From: Nitrospira sp. UBA5698
GTDB lineage: Bacteria > Nitrospirota > Nitrospiria > Nitrospirales > Nitrospiraceae
Direction of reading: 5' to 3'
Assembly (NCBI GenBank): GCA_002420115.1
Contig: DIHK01000018.1
Coordinates: 62,001-126,000 of the forward strand
Length of the DNA: 64,000 nucleotides
Shown here: positions 1-8,851 of the stretch, piece after piece
Numbering within the stretch: position 1 is the first letter of the stretch
How the letters are laid out: each line of letters starts with the position of its first letter
Position numbers and translations under genes: made by a program
The notes under the pieces: model-generated
The model's database searches: none
Told to the model about the DNA's origin: nothing
Seen by the model: the letters and a program-made list of their open reading frames with translations, nothing else

Positions 1-254
1 ATCGTATGAAACGTCAACATGATGCCCAATACGGTGCCAAGTAGCCCAATGTACGGGGCATTGGCAGCGACCGTTCCTATGACGACTAGTCGTTTCGTCA
101 ATGCCATTTCCAATAGCTGAATGTTGTCGAACTCATTCGGCGTCACCCGCCGATAGTAGAGCCACCGCTCTACTGCAACGGCGAGCGCCCACAGGCTCAA
201 CACCGCTAACAGCCCGATAATCCCGTAGTCCACCAGGTTCTTGAGTGCATCCAT
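1..254 (-). CDS. exbB: ExbB/TolQ/MotA-family proton channel, 5' part only
   Basis: About 84 codons are visible; the gene starts at the ATG at 254 and runs off the left edge. The product begins MDALKNLVDYGIIGL, with a hydrophobic first segment at residues 8-26. It continues into the signature of the family near residue 62 (TVAANAPYIGLLGTVLGIM), which opens the second membrane segment. ExbB/TolQ proteins form the inner-membrane proton channel that powers TonB- or Tol-dependent outer-membrane processes. ExbB is favoured over TolQ because of the short N-terminus, but the partners ExbD and TonB would lie outside the window. The gene shares the strand of the RND operon to its right, with a 255-bp gap that holds no gene. 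Confidence 0.85.
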   Translation of the reverse strand, partial: MDALKNLVDYGIIGLLAVLSLWALAVAVERWLYYRRVTPNEFDNIQLLEMALTKRLVVIGTVAANAPYIGLLGTVLGIMLTFHT

Positions 255-509
255 CTTGTCATTCCCTATTTATGGATCAGCGAATAATCAGCCGGTCCCC
301 CCCCTTTTTCAAGGCACATATCGGGAGTTATCAGCACGGTATACATGGGCGCTCTAGCAGACGCCTCCATGCGAGACCAATTGGAGACCAACAAATATGG
401 TTATGTGTGAGACGAATTCGTCTAATTCATCCCTCACCCTTCATCTAAAATCTTTTTACTCTCCCTGAAGGGTCGATTCCGCTAATCCCTGGTAGGCATG
501 CTGAGTGGT

Positions 510-2072
510 TTACGACAATTCGAGATGATAACGGTCTAAGGTCGTAGCTTTCTGCCGCTCTAGGTTGGAGATCGATTTATTGTAATCCACAACGGCCCGT
601 AGCTCGTTCCCCTGCGCCGTCGCGAGATCCCGTTGAAAATCGAGCACAAACCTGGTGGTGCTCAACCCCACGCGCAGACGTTCCTGCTCGGTTTGCAGTT
701 GTTTCTCAGCCAAAATCCTCGCTGAGCGAGTCGTTTCGATGCGTTTGAAGTCGGTTTGCACCCGCCGCACCGCCTCACGCACCACTAAAATGATTTGATG
801 GCGGACACGTTCCAGGGAGGCTTCGGCATTCTTGGCCTCTAATTGGCGCTTATTGTACGTACTGATGGCGGAGCGGTTGCCGAGCGGATAGCTGAACACC
901 AGCCCTGCCCCGTAGTTATAGAAGTCGCCGCTGAAGTTTCTGGCGAACGAATTACCAAAGTCACTTCCTAATCCGGAAAGTCCAACAGTTCCCTGAACAG
1001 ATAGTGTGGGCAGCAATTGGTTGCGCGCGAATTTCCTATTCAACTCGCTGGACTCAATATTTTTTTTAGCCTGTGCAATTTCTGGCCGCTGTTCGATTGC
1101 GGTCTCGATGGCTTCTTCGAGACTGAGCGTCTCCATAAAGGTGATAGGCGCGTCCAGTGGCATGAGGCGGACCGTTTGCCGCAGCTCAGCTTCACCGGGA
1201 TTGAGCAGTGTCCGCAGCTGGTCTTCCTCATCCCGGATGGCTTTTTCAGCTATCAATACCTGCTCCACTCGTGATGCAACAGCTGCCTCGGCTTGGAGCA
1301 CATCAACGACCGACATCACTCCGGCTTTGGCCTTGATGCGGTTTGTGGCCAATAGCTCCTCCGCGGCCTTCAACGCAGCTTGGGCGACTTTCACATTTTC
1401 TCTCGCATACACCAGCTCCCAATAGTTCTGCTCGACCGAGGCGATCACGGTCAGGACTTGATCTCGGAAAACGTGCTGTTCGACGACCGCGTTGTTTTGG
1501 GCGACCTTGATAAAGGTCTGATTGATCCCGATCCCGGCATTCTTCAGTAACGGCTGAGTGAGACTCAACGAGAGGCCACCGGTCCAGGCGGGATTAAATA
1601 GAAAGCCTTCAGCGAGGTCTTGGTTCACACTGTTGCGAGCGGGATTATAGTTCACACCAACATTGCCGCCCGTCACGAGGTTTGTCGAAGCATCGACGAT
1701 CACAGCATGATTGCGCTGGTCAAACCTCGTGATCTGGTTCAGGAGATTTCCGGTCGCTCCGAAGACAGGTCGCTCAAGAGGATCGACCGTCCGGAGATAC
1801 CGGCCATTCACGCTCATCGTGGGATCAAACCTCGCTTGTTCGATCACAATGTCGGCCAACCGGCTTTCTTTCGTGTGACGGCTGATACTGATATCAAGAT
1901 TGTGCTGCAAAGCGCGAACGGCTGCTTCTGCCAGAGAGATCTGTTCATGACGTTCCGAAAGCGTCGGTTTGGTAATATCTAGACTCCAACTCGAGGTTGG
2001 AACCAACAGGACCCACAGACTGGCGATGATGATCGCCCCATACGGACAATGAACGGTCCATTCACGCCCCAT
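510..2072 (-). CDS. TolC-family outer-membrane efflux protein
   Basis: Outer-membrane exit duct of the RND pump encoded just upstream on the same strand. The 520-residue product has a hydrophobic signal sequence at about residues 10-30. It then shows two TolC-like repeats of long helices, with features such as SLEEAIETAIEQRPEIAQAKK, typical of OEP (outer membrane efflux protein) domains. The ATG at 2072 is preferred over the adjacent GTG at 2075 because AGGGGA lies just upstream. The pump gene ends at 2314, so about 240 bp separate them. That gap has only short overlapping frames, so the outer-membrane gene may be transcribed with the pump or from its own promoter. The substrate cannot be read from the sequence. 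Confidence 0.9.
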   Translation of the reverse strand: MGREWTVHCPYGAIIIASLWVLLVPTSSWSLDITKPTLSERHEQISLAEAAVRALQHNLDISISRHTKESRLADIVIEQARFDPTMSVNGRYLRTVDPLERPVFGATGNLLNQITRFDQRNHAVIVDASTNLVTGGNVGVNYNPARNSVNQDLAEGFLFNPAWTGGLSLSLTQPLLKNAGIGINQTFIKVAQNNAVVEQHVFRDQVLTVIASVEQNYWELVYARENVKVAQAALKAAEELLATNRIKAKAGVMSVVDVLQAEAAVASRVEQVLIAEKAIRDEEDQLRTLLNPGEAELRQTVRLMPLDAPITFMETLSLEEAIETAIEQRPEIAQAKKNIESSELNRKFARNQLLPTLSVQGTVGLSGLGSDFGNSFARNFSGDFYNYGAGLVFSYPLGNRSAISTYNKRQLEAKNAEASLERVRHQIILVVREAVRRVQTDFKRIETTRSARILAEKQLQTEQERLRVGLSTTRFVLDFQRDLATAQGNELRAVVDYNKSISNLERQKATTLDRYHLELS

Positions 2073-2313
2073 CACATTCCCCTCATAGACGAGTGTGAAT
2101 CACTAGCAAACCAACTTGCCAAACAAGACGACAGAAATGCTTGCTGCCGCGTACTCATCATTCAGCCTTACCCAAGTAAGACGGAATAGCCTGGCTTTGT
2201 CCCCACACCAGCGAGGAGTGTTATGTCTGTTGAGCCTCGCAAATCGAGGGAATGATGGGAGGAACCTCGCAACCACATGTAAACATGTACTATGCGTGCC
2301 CGTGCCGAAAAGC

Positions 2314-5300
2314 CTAGGCTCCTGCTCGGGAGACATCAGAATTCTTGCCTCGGCCCGTTAGGATCGCATAGCCTGCCGGCACCAGAAAGAGCGTCACGAG
2401 AGTGGATACTACTAACCCGCCGATAATCACGACCCCGATCTGACGACGACCCACTGCTCCCGCGCCAGTAGCCACGGCTAACGGCAAGGCTCCGAGGATC
2501 GTTGCACAGGTCGTCATCAGGATCGGACGAAGGCGTACCACAGCGGCTTCAGTGACCGCCTGAGACACGTCGGCTCCCCGTTCACGAAGCTGATTGGCGA
2601 ATTCCACGATAAGAATCGCATTCTTTGTGACCAGCCCGATCAGAATCACCAGTCCGATTTGACTATAAATGGTGAGGGTCCCGTCGATCGCGGCCAAGGA
2701 GAGCACTGCCCCCGATACAGCCGGGGGTACGGCCAACAGAATGATCCACGGATGCCGAAAGCTTTCGAACTGCGCTGCGAGCACCAGGAAGATCACCGCC
2801 AACGCCAATGCGAAAGTCAGAGACAAGTTTCGATTGCTTTCCGTGAAAGTCTTGGATTCTCCGGCATAGGCGGTCCGCATCCCGGGCTTGATGATCGCCT
2901 TCGATGTTTCATCCAGATAGTTCAAGGCCTGTCCAAGCGTGAACCCATCGGCCAATCCCGCACTAATCGTGACGGCACGCATGCGATCGACATGGTTCAA
3001 CGCTTCCGGGGCCGGTATTTCCTTGATCGTCACAATATTGTTGAGCTGGACCAATGCCCCGTCATTCCCCCGCACATAGAGCTGACCAATGTCGGACGGT
3101 TTCTCGCGATGTCGATCGTCGACTTTCACGATCACCTTGTATTGCCGACCATTCTGCAAGAACGTATTCACCGGTCTTCCGCTGAGCAAGGTCTCCAATG
3201 TCCGACCGATGGAGGCAACGGACACGCCAAGATCAGCGCTCTTGTCGCGATGCGTTTCCACGGTCAGATGCGGAGTACTTAACGCCACATCCATTCCAGG
3301 TGCCACGAACCCTGGGTGTTTCGCCAATCGTGCCACAAGTTCGTCGGCAACCTGCTGCAGTTCTCGATAGTCCAATCCCCCCAGGACGAACTGCACCGGG
3401 GACTTCTCCACCCAATCTCCTATGGAGGAAGGATTGAGGAGGTAGGCTCTGACCCCGGTCAGCGTACCGAGTTTGTGGTTCAGATCTGCGACGATCTCCT
3501 GCTGACTTTTCGTACGGTCCTTCCAATCATTCAACGTCACCCAACTCTCGGCACGGTTGACCCTTGTCGGACGATCGCCGAGAGCCACCATCGTATACGT
3601 GTGGGCAATCTCTGGAACAGCCTGAAGCAGCGTTTCTAACTCTTTCGCGTAGGTGTCGGTATAACGAAGCGTGGCACCCTGCGGCGCGGTGAGAAAGCTA
3701 GAAAACCATCCCACGTCTTCCAGCGGCGCCAGTTCGGACTGAAGTCGGGTGAAGAGGACGAGACTCGCCATACTGGCTGTGACAGCTACGATCACGACTA
3801 CTGTTTTCGCATTGATGGCCCATTCAATCCCCCGCCGGTAGTGTTGGGTCACCGCATCCGCAAGCCCTGCAGCGAATTGGTGGTGAGTGGACCGTCCACT
3901 GTCTTGGCAAAGGAGGCGCCCACACATCATCGGCGTGAGGGTCAGGGCCACGAAACCAGACAAGAGCACCGCAGAGGCGATCGCGATGGCCAATTCTGCA
4001 AAGAGCTTCCCGATGAGGTCGCTCAGAAAGGCGATGGGGATGAAGACGGTCACCAGCGAAATTGTCGTTGCGATGACGGCGAAGGCGATTTCGTTGGTTC
4101 CCTCGACAGCGGCTCGTAAGGGTGGCATGCCGGCGACGATCCGTCGATGAATATTTTCAAGGACAATGACGGCATCATCCACCACCAGACCGACGGCAAG
4201 CACAAGTCCCAACAGGGTCAACACGTTCAGCGAACACCCGCTCACCGCCATGATCGTACACGTCCCGATAATTGAGGTTGGGATTGCGACCACCGGTATG
4301 CACGTCGCCCGAAAGCTTCCCAGAAAACAAAAGATCACCAATACGACAAGGAACAGCGACAGACCCAGCGCCTCGTACACTTCCTTTAACGACCGTTCGA
4401 TCGGTGTCGAACTGTCCCACGCCAGCGTCAGATCCATCCCCTTCGGTAACCCTGCCGCAATGGACGGAAGATGCTCTCTGACCGCACGCACGACGGCCAA
4501 CGTGTCCGCCTTAGACTGACGAGACACGGAAATCCCCAGCGATGACTTGCCGTTGAATCGCACCAACTTGCGAGTATCCTCCGCACCCAGTTCCACATGC
4601 GCGATATCTTCCAGGCGAACAGGGTATCCGTCACGGTAGGCCACGATCAGCGATTCGAATTGCTTGGGAGTCTGTAAGGTCCCGTTGAGAGAGACGCTGA
4701 ACTCCATCTGGTGGCTTTCTATCCTGCCAGCTGGGAGCGATGCATTCTGATTGCGGATCGCATCTTCCACATTTTCAACGGTCAGGCGGCGAGCCGCCAG
4801 ACGATCGGGATCCAGCCAAATCCTCATGGCATAGCGCCGCTCCCCGTCGAGATAGGTCGATGACACGCCAGGAATCATGGCCAACTGCGTTTTGATGAAT
4901 CGATCGGCGATATCAGAGAGCTCTAGTTCCGAATGGTGGCTGCTGGACACTGCGAGCCATAAGACTTCGGTATTCTCCGCGGCCGCCTTTTCAACATGAG
5001 GCTCAAGAATTCCCAACGGCAATACCGGACGAACTTGCGAAACTCGATCACGGACATCGTTGGTTGCACCGTCCAGATCTCTCCCTAGCTCAAATTCCAT
5101 CGTGATCGAGGAGACTTCTGCCCGGCTGGCAGAGCTGATCGTCCGAAGCCCTTGAATCCCGCTGAGTGCATCCTCAAGCGGTGTGGTCACGTCTGCTTCC
5201 AGCACGGAGACACTGGCCCCCGGATAGACGGTTCGGACTGAGACGATCGGCGGCTTGATGTCGGGATACTCACGAACGGGTAATCGTAGGAAATTCAAGA

Positions 5301-5376
5301 TCCCGAACAACACCAGGAGCAGCGTCATCACAATCGCGAATACCGGTCGCTGAATACAGGTCTCGGACAGACGCAT
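2314..5376 (-). CDS. RND efflux pump, inner-membrane permease (HAE-type)
   Basis: Proton-driven inner-membrane pump of the AcrB/MexB superfamily. The start MRLSETCIQRPVF at 5376 matches the usual RND N-terminus, so the 15-residue upstream extension to 5421 is discarded. The product is 1020 residues, typical length. It has a first membrane helix at about residues 12-30, the porter-domain opening VREYPDIKPPIVSV, and the paired aspartates in TM4 (LAVGLVVDDAVIVLEN, about residue 400) that carry protons in hydrophobe/amphiphile exporters. The C-terminal half repeats the fold, ending in YSQIGLVILIGLVTKNAILIVE and a last helix. It lies 56 bp after the adaptor gene and before the TolC gene, the normal order of a three-part pump. 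The exact substrate is unknown. Confidence 0.92.
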   Translation of the reverse strand: MRLSETCIQRPVFAIVMTLLLVLFGILNFLRLPVREYPDIKPPIVSVRTVYPGASVSVLEADVTTPLEDALSGIQGLRTISSASRAEVSSITMEFELGRDLDGATNDVRDRVSQVRPVLPLGILEPHVEKAAAENTEVLWLAVSSSHHSELELSDIADRFIKTQLAMIPGVSSTYLDGERRYAMRIWLDPDRLAARRLTVENVEDAIRNQNASLPAGRIESHQMEFSVSLNGTLQTPKQFESLIVAYRDGYPVRLEDIAHVELGAEDTRKLVRFNGKSSLGISVSRQSKADTLAVVRAVREHLPSIAAGLPKGMDLTLAWDSSTPIERSLKEVYEALGLSLFLVVLVIFCFLGSFRATCIPVVAIPTSIIGTCTIMAVSGCSLNVLTLLGLVLAVGLVVDDAVIVLENIHRRIVAGMPPLRAAVEGTNEIAFAVIATTISLVTVFIPIAFLSDLIGKLFAELAIAIASAVLLSGFVALTLTPMMCGRLLCQDSGRSTHHQFAAGLADAVTQHYRRGIEWAINAKTVVVIVAVTASMASLVLFTRLQSELAPLEDVGWFSSFLTAPQGATLRYTDTYAKELETLLQAVPEIAHTYTMVALGDRPTRVNRAESWVTLNDWKDRTKSQQEIVADLNHKLGTLTGVRAYLLNPSSIGDWVEKSPVQFVLGGLDYRELQQVADELVARLAKHPGFVAPGMDVALSTPHLTVETHRDKSADLGVSVASIGRTLETLLSGRPVNTFLQNGRQYKVIVKVDDRHREKPSDIGQLYVRGNDGALVQLNNIVTIKEIPAPEALNHVDRMRAVTISAGLADGFTLGQALNYLDETSKAIIKPGMRTAYAGESKTFTESNRNLSLTFALALAVIFLVLAAQFESFRHPWIILLAVPPAVSGAVLSLAAIDGTLTIYSQIGLVILIGLVTKNAILIVEFANQLRERGADVSQAVTEAAVVRLRPILMTTCATILGALPLAVATGAGAVGRRQIGVVIIGGLVVSTLVTLFLVPAGYAILTGRGKNSDVSRAGA

Positions 5377-5432
5377 GTTTACTCGTGACGAAACAAGGAC
5401 GGCACACTCACGCCGGAGCAATCGACCGGCTG

Positions 5433-6497
5433 TTACTCCGATGACTTAATTGAGACGAGATCCCCATCATGAAGCTTGTGCGGGCCAGTTCGAACCACGA
5501 CATCTCCATCATTTAACCCAGCACGCACGTGGACCATCCCACGTTCACGCGCACCCAGTGTCACTTCTTTCAGTCTGACTAGTTGCCCCTCGACCTGAAA
5601 CACCATGGTCTTCTCCTGCCGGACAAATCCCGCCTCTTCCGGGATCAGCAGCACACGGATATCTTCGCCGAGGCTCAAACGAACCGTGACGAAGAGGCCA
5701 GGTCGGAGAGTGCCCTCTGGATTAGGTATCACTGCGCGCACTGCCACGGTTCGATTGACGGCATCGACCCTCGGATCGATTGCCGTCACCCGTCCCTCAA
5801 ACGTCCTATCTGAGAAAGCGTCGGTCGTCACGATCAATGTCTGATCGACATGCAGCCGGCTCAACCAGACTTCCGCCACCTTGAAATCCACATGTAGGGT
5901 GCGCAAGTCTTCCAAATTGACGATGTCCTGCCCCGGCTGGAGGTAATCACCGACCGAGACCCGCCGGAGCCCCAGCGTTCCGCTGAACGGGGCACGGATC
6001 ATAGTCTTCTTCAGACGAGCCGCGTAGAGGCGACTGTTCGCTGCCGCCGCGTGCCATGCCATCCGTGCTTCATCCATCTGTTGAGCCGGCACAATGGCAG
6101 ACTGTTCGTCGGTAATCCGCTTCAGCCGCTCATAGGTGACCACCGCCATCTTTTCCTCTGCCGCTGCTTGCGTGACCTGCGACTGGAGTTCTTCCTGGTC
6201 GAGTTCCACTAATGGAGCAGCCCGTTCCACTATCTGTCCGTCTTGAAAATGAATCCGTCGAATGACCCCCGCAATCTCCGGTCTCACTGTGATGGAAGCA
6301 ACGGCTTCCAGCGTACCGACGGCCTGGATGGATTCTGTGATGGACCCGACTGTGACGGGAGCTACGTCGACCAAAATAGCTTTGTCGGACATAGCCGTCG
6401 TCGATGACTCACTGGGTGATTGGCTTCCTAACCGAAACGTAATCAGAATCACCACTACACCGATCCCAATCATCACAATCACACTTTTGACATTCAT
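5433..6497 (-). CDS. RND efflux periplasmic adaptor (MFP) subunit
   Basis: Links the inner-membrane pump to the TolC duct. The start MNVKSVIVMIGIG at 6497 puts a membrane anchor at residues 5-25; the upstream extension to 6533 lacks support. Next come the biotinyl-lipoyl half motif (AVGTLEAVASITVRPEIAG, ending in RRIHFQDGQIV), a short helical hairpin with VPAQQMDEARMAW, the second lipoyl half (IRAPFSGTLGLRRVSVGDY) and the beta-barrel and membrane-proximal domains (LRPGLFVTVRLSLGED). The 354-residue length is normal. It is the first gene of the minus-strand adaptor-pump-TolC operon. Confidence 0.92.
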   Translation of the reverse strand: MNVKSVIVMIGIGVVVILITFRLGSQSPSESSTTAMSDKAILVDVAPVTVGSITESIQAVGTLEAVASITVRPEIAGVIRRIHFQDGQIVERAAPLVELDQEELQSQVTQAAAEEKMAVVTYERLKRITDEQSAIVPAQQMDEARMAWHAAAANSRLYAARLKKTMIRAPFSGTLGLRRVSVGDYLQPGQDIVNLEDLRTLHVDFKVAEVWLSRLHVDQTLIVTTDAFSDRTFEGRVTAIDPRVDAVNRTVAVRAVIPNPEGTLRPGLFVTVRLSLGEDIRVLLIPEEAGFVRQEKTMVFQVEGQLVRLKEVTLGARERGMVHVRAGLNDGDVVVRTGPHKLHDGDLVSIKSSE

Positions 6498-7222
6498 ACT
6501 CACGATTCGTTGTCGCCTCAGCCTTCGCCCCATCAGAGCAGAGTATGGACATTACACCCCGTCGTATAGAAGACGAGTAATCAAGTGGAAACCTCACCTA
6601 CCGCACAATGAATCATGAAGAAATCAAATGGATACCAGCAGTCCAGATGTTAAGAGGCAAAGTTGTGCCCGTTTGAACAGCGTACCCAATCAGAAGAAGG
6701 GGTACTGGAATGCATGGCCAGCGATGGATTCTGCTGCGGACTTGACTTGTGAACCAGTTTACCTACCGTGCCAAAAACTAAGGCGGGAACTGAAGAGAAT
6801 TTATCAGGTGTGGTTTACCGAACAATATCAGTATGACGGTTATTAAAGGCTACCAGGAAACAATGTATACTTCTCAAGCAAGCCGGCCTAGCCTTCAAGC
6901 ACGATGCTATGTGTGAGAGAATGGCTTTGTAACGATGGAATTGATGACTGCCACGAGCGATTTTCTGACGACCTAACACTTTCTAAATCTGTATCACCGC
7001 ATCATCCCCCCTCTCCCCCTAGAAGTGAATAAATCGACTTAAGCAATCGAGCGACAGCGCATCATGGCCTCTTCAGCATGTTGCCTAGTTTTTAGGCGTC
7101 CGCTGTGTCAGAAACAGACCTCCACCTATCGGAGGGACACGGGATCTTCCGAATGTATCAACATGCGTCATCTGCTCACAAGAATATCCGTCTGGAAGTG
7201 CAACAGGACTCTCGCTGTCGCC
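6498..7222. other. non-coding stretch between RND operon and RadC gene
   Basis: No convincing gene is visible. A 72-codon plus-strand frame at 6628-6846 lacks a good ribosome-binding site and recognisable features. The stretch is less GC-rich than its neighbours and separates probable core genes (RND operon) from the island. The left border of the island may lie here, but I found no tRNA gene, integrase or direct repeat to prove it. Confidence 0.4.
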
Positions 7223-7693
7223 TCATAGTGGCCAGCCCTGATCAGCAAAACTATAGACGCGATCATCACCGAGAATGAGATGGTCGAGCAGCCTGATGCC
7301 CAGCAAATCACCAGCCTCCCGCAGTCGTGTGGTGAGCGTCCGATCCTCAGGGCTCGGCGTGGGATCGCCGGAGGGGTGATTGTGCACTGCAATAATCGCA
7401 CAGGCGTTGAGAAGGATGGCTGGTTTATAGACTTCACGAGGGTGCACAAGGCTGAGGGTGAGCGTGCCAATTGAGACGATGTTCACACCGATGCTGACGT
7501 TCTTCGCATCAAGACAACAGACGAGGAACTGCTCGCGATCAAGACCATCAAAGCACGGACGGAGTGCGGCTGCCGCAGCAGCGGAATCACGAAGAGCGCC
7601 GTATGGAGCGGTATGACCGCCCTCAGAGACGAGCGTGACCCGATAGCGTGGAATGAACTGTGGAACGGTAAGTCGGACGGATTGTTTGGCCAT
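7223..7693 (-). CDS. radC: RadC-family JAB/MPN domain protein
   Basis: The 156-residue protein has the JAMM metal-binding signature of RadC proteins near its C-terminus: HNHPSGDPTPSPED, then the conserved tail (LGIRLLDHLILGDDRVYSFAD). It lacks the helix-hairpin-helix N-terminal domain of full chromosomal RadC. Such short versions are common on plasmids and integrative elements. The start ATG at 7693 (MAKQSVRLTV) has a strong AGGAGGT five bases upstream, so the 34-codon extension is rejected. RadC proteins were once linked to DNA repair but their biochemical role is unsettled. It is divergent from the T4SS operon that starts 440 bp away. Confidence 0.85.
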   Translation of the reverse strand: MAKQSVRLTVPQFIPRYRVTLVSEGGHTAPYGALRDSAAAAAALRPCFDGLDREQFLVCCLDAKNVSIGVNIVSIGTLTLSLVHPREVYKPAILLNACAIIAVHNHPSGDPTPSPEDRTLTTRLREAGDLLGIRLLDHLILGDDRVYSFADQGWPL

Positions 7694-8134
7694 GGTGGCA
7701 CCTCCTGCATGTTGAACGAACTGGCGCTTTCGCAGAGACCGAAGCGCCAGGGCAGGACAACGGAGGTGACAGGTCGGGGACTGCCGAAACAGCACGGGCG
7801 GATGAGCACTCAGCGGCGACCGTGACAGATCTCTGCTGGCGCGGACGCTGCGTCAGACGATCAGTGCGCGGCAGGCTACCGGCCTTCCATGGCTAAACAA
7901 GTCCAATCGACCGATCGATAACACATGAACGCGCCGTACAGGATCAACTTCGTTGCGGTCTAACTACCCCACTCGATCACACTGTCTTTAGCCGTCCTCT
8001 CCAAACATACGTAGTTCCAACAGGCTTGCATCAAAAACTGAACCTCACTACATGTCACCCCCGTTTGGCGATGAGTGCGGGCAGAAGTGTCCGTAAACTT
8101 GCCACAGAGGCCACTTCACAGAAAGGAAGGGAAG
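7694..8134. other. intergenic region upstream of T4SS operon
   Basis: This 441-bp divergent spacer must carry the promoters of the RadC gene (minus) and of the T4SS operon (plus). I see no convincing sigma-70 promoter pair. The only clear signal is the purine-rich AAGGAAGGGAAG just before virB2. No tRNA or repeat was recognised. Confidence 0.4.
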
Positions 8135-8494
8135 ATGGAAGAGGTGATGATGGGACGGAATGTGACGAAGAAGCGTGGGTCAGGGATAGGGACCTGGAGA
8201 GGGGGCAGCCGAGGGAATGGGCGTCTGATTGCTGCCGCTTCCTGGCTACTCGGAGTGGCGGTCCTACTGGAATCGGACCCGGCCTGGGCCCAGATCACCA
8301 AGGTGAACACGGTGATGCAGAACGTGCAAACCGTCCTGACGAGTGTGGCGGTGACGCTGTTTACCGTCGCCATCATGTGGGCAGGATTCAAGATGGCCTT
8401 CAGCCATGCCCAATGGTCTGACGTGAGTAACGTCGTGATTGGCGGCATCTTGGTGGGCGGCGCCGCAGGCATCGCGGCCTGGTTGATCAACTAA
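8135..8494 (+). CDS. virB2: VirB2/TrbC-like T4SS pilin
   Basis: Major pilus subunit of the conjugation apparatus. The 119-residue product from the ATG at 8135 (preceded by AAGGAAGGGAAG) has a long positively charged N-terminus with a signal segment (LIAAASWLLGVAVLL, about residues 30-45) and a likely cleavage after AWA. A short mature pilin follows with two hydrophobic helices (VLTSVAVTLFTVAIMWAGFKM and VVIGGILVGGAAGIAAWL). This is the standard VirB2 layout. A frame extends upstream to 8075 but has no better start. It is the first gene of the T4SS operon; virB3 begins directly after the stop. Confidence 0.85.
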   Translation: MEEVMMGRNVTKKRGSGIGTWRGGSRGNGRLIAAASWLLGVAVLLESDPAWAQITKVNTVMQNVQTVLTSVAVTLFTVAIMWAGFKMAFSHAQWSDVSNVVIGGILVGGAAGIAAWLIN

Positions 8495-8495
8495 C

Positions 8496-8837
8496 ATGGA
8501 CGGCTTCCGAGATCCCATCTTCACCGGCTGTACGAGGCCCGCGATGTTAGGCGGCGTGCCGATCATGCCGCTGATTCTGATCGGCGGTCTGACGCTGTTG
8601 GTATCAGTCTGGCTGTACTACCTCGTGAGCGGCTACGTCTCGCTGGGGATTGTCCTAATCGCGATTCCCATCCTGCTCTGGATGCGCCAGACGACGAAGA
8701 CGGACGATCAGCGCTTACGTCAAGTGATGATGCGGGCGCGCATGCGACTTCGCCACAGCCCGAGTCGCGCAACGTGGGGCGCTATTTCCTATGGCCCCCT
8801 GTGCTGGAAGACCAGACGAACACAGTGGAAAAGTTGA
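8496..8837 (+). CDS. virB3: VirB3-like T4SS inner-membrane protein
   Basis: Small inner-membrane protein needed for pilus assembly, working with VirB4. Visible features are the N-terminal DPIFTGCTRPAMLGGVPIM (the VirB3 family opens with a similar P-x-F-x-G-x-TRP motif) and a hydrophobic hairpin at about residues 20-62. The cytoplasmic tail is basic and ends in WGAISYGP, as VirB3 proteins often do. Length 113 residues is normal. It starts one base after virB2 stops. Its 3' end runs close to or into the start of virB4, suggesting coupled translation. Confidence 0.85.
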   Translation: MDGFRDPIFTGCTRPAMLGGVPIMPLILIGGLTLLVSVWLYYLVSGYVSLGIVLIAIPILLWMRQTTKTDDQRLRQVMMRARMRLRHSPSRATWGAISYGPLCWKTRRTQWKS

Positions 8838-8851
8838 GCGTCAAGAGACCT

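Noticed and set aside
6628..6846. 72-codon plus-strand frame between RND operon and RadC gene
   Set aside because: No ribosome-binding site, family or conserved pattern; composition like surrounding non-coding DNA.
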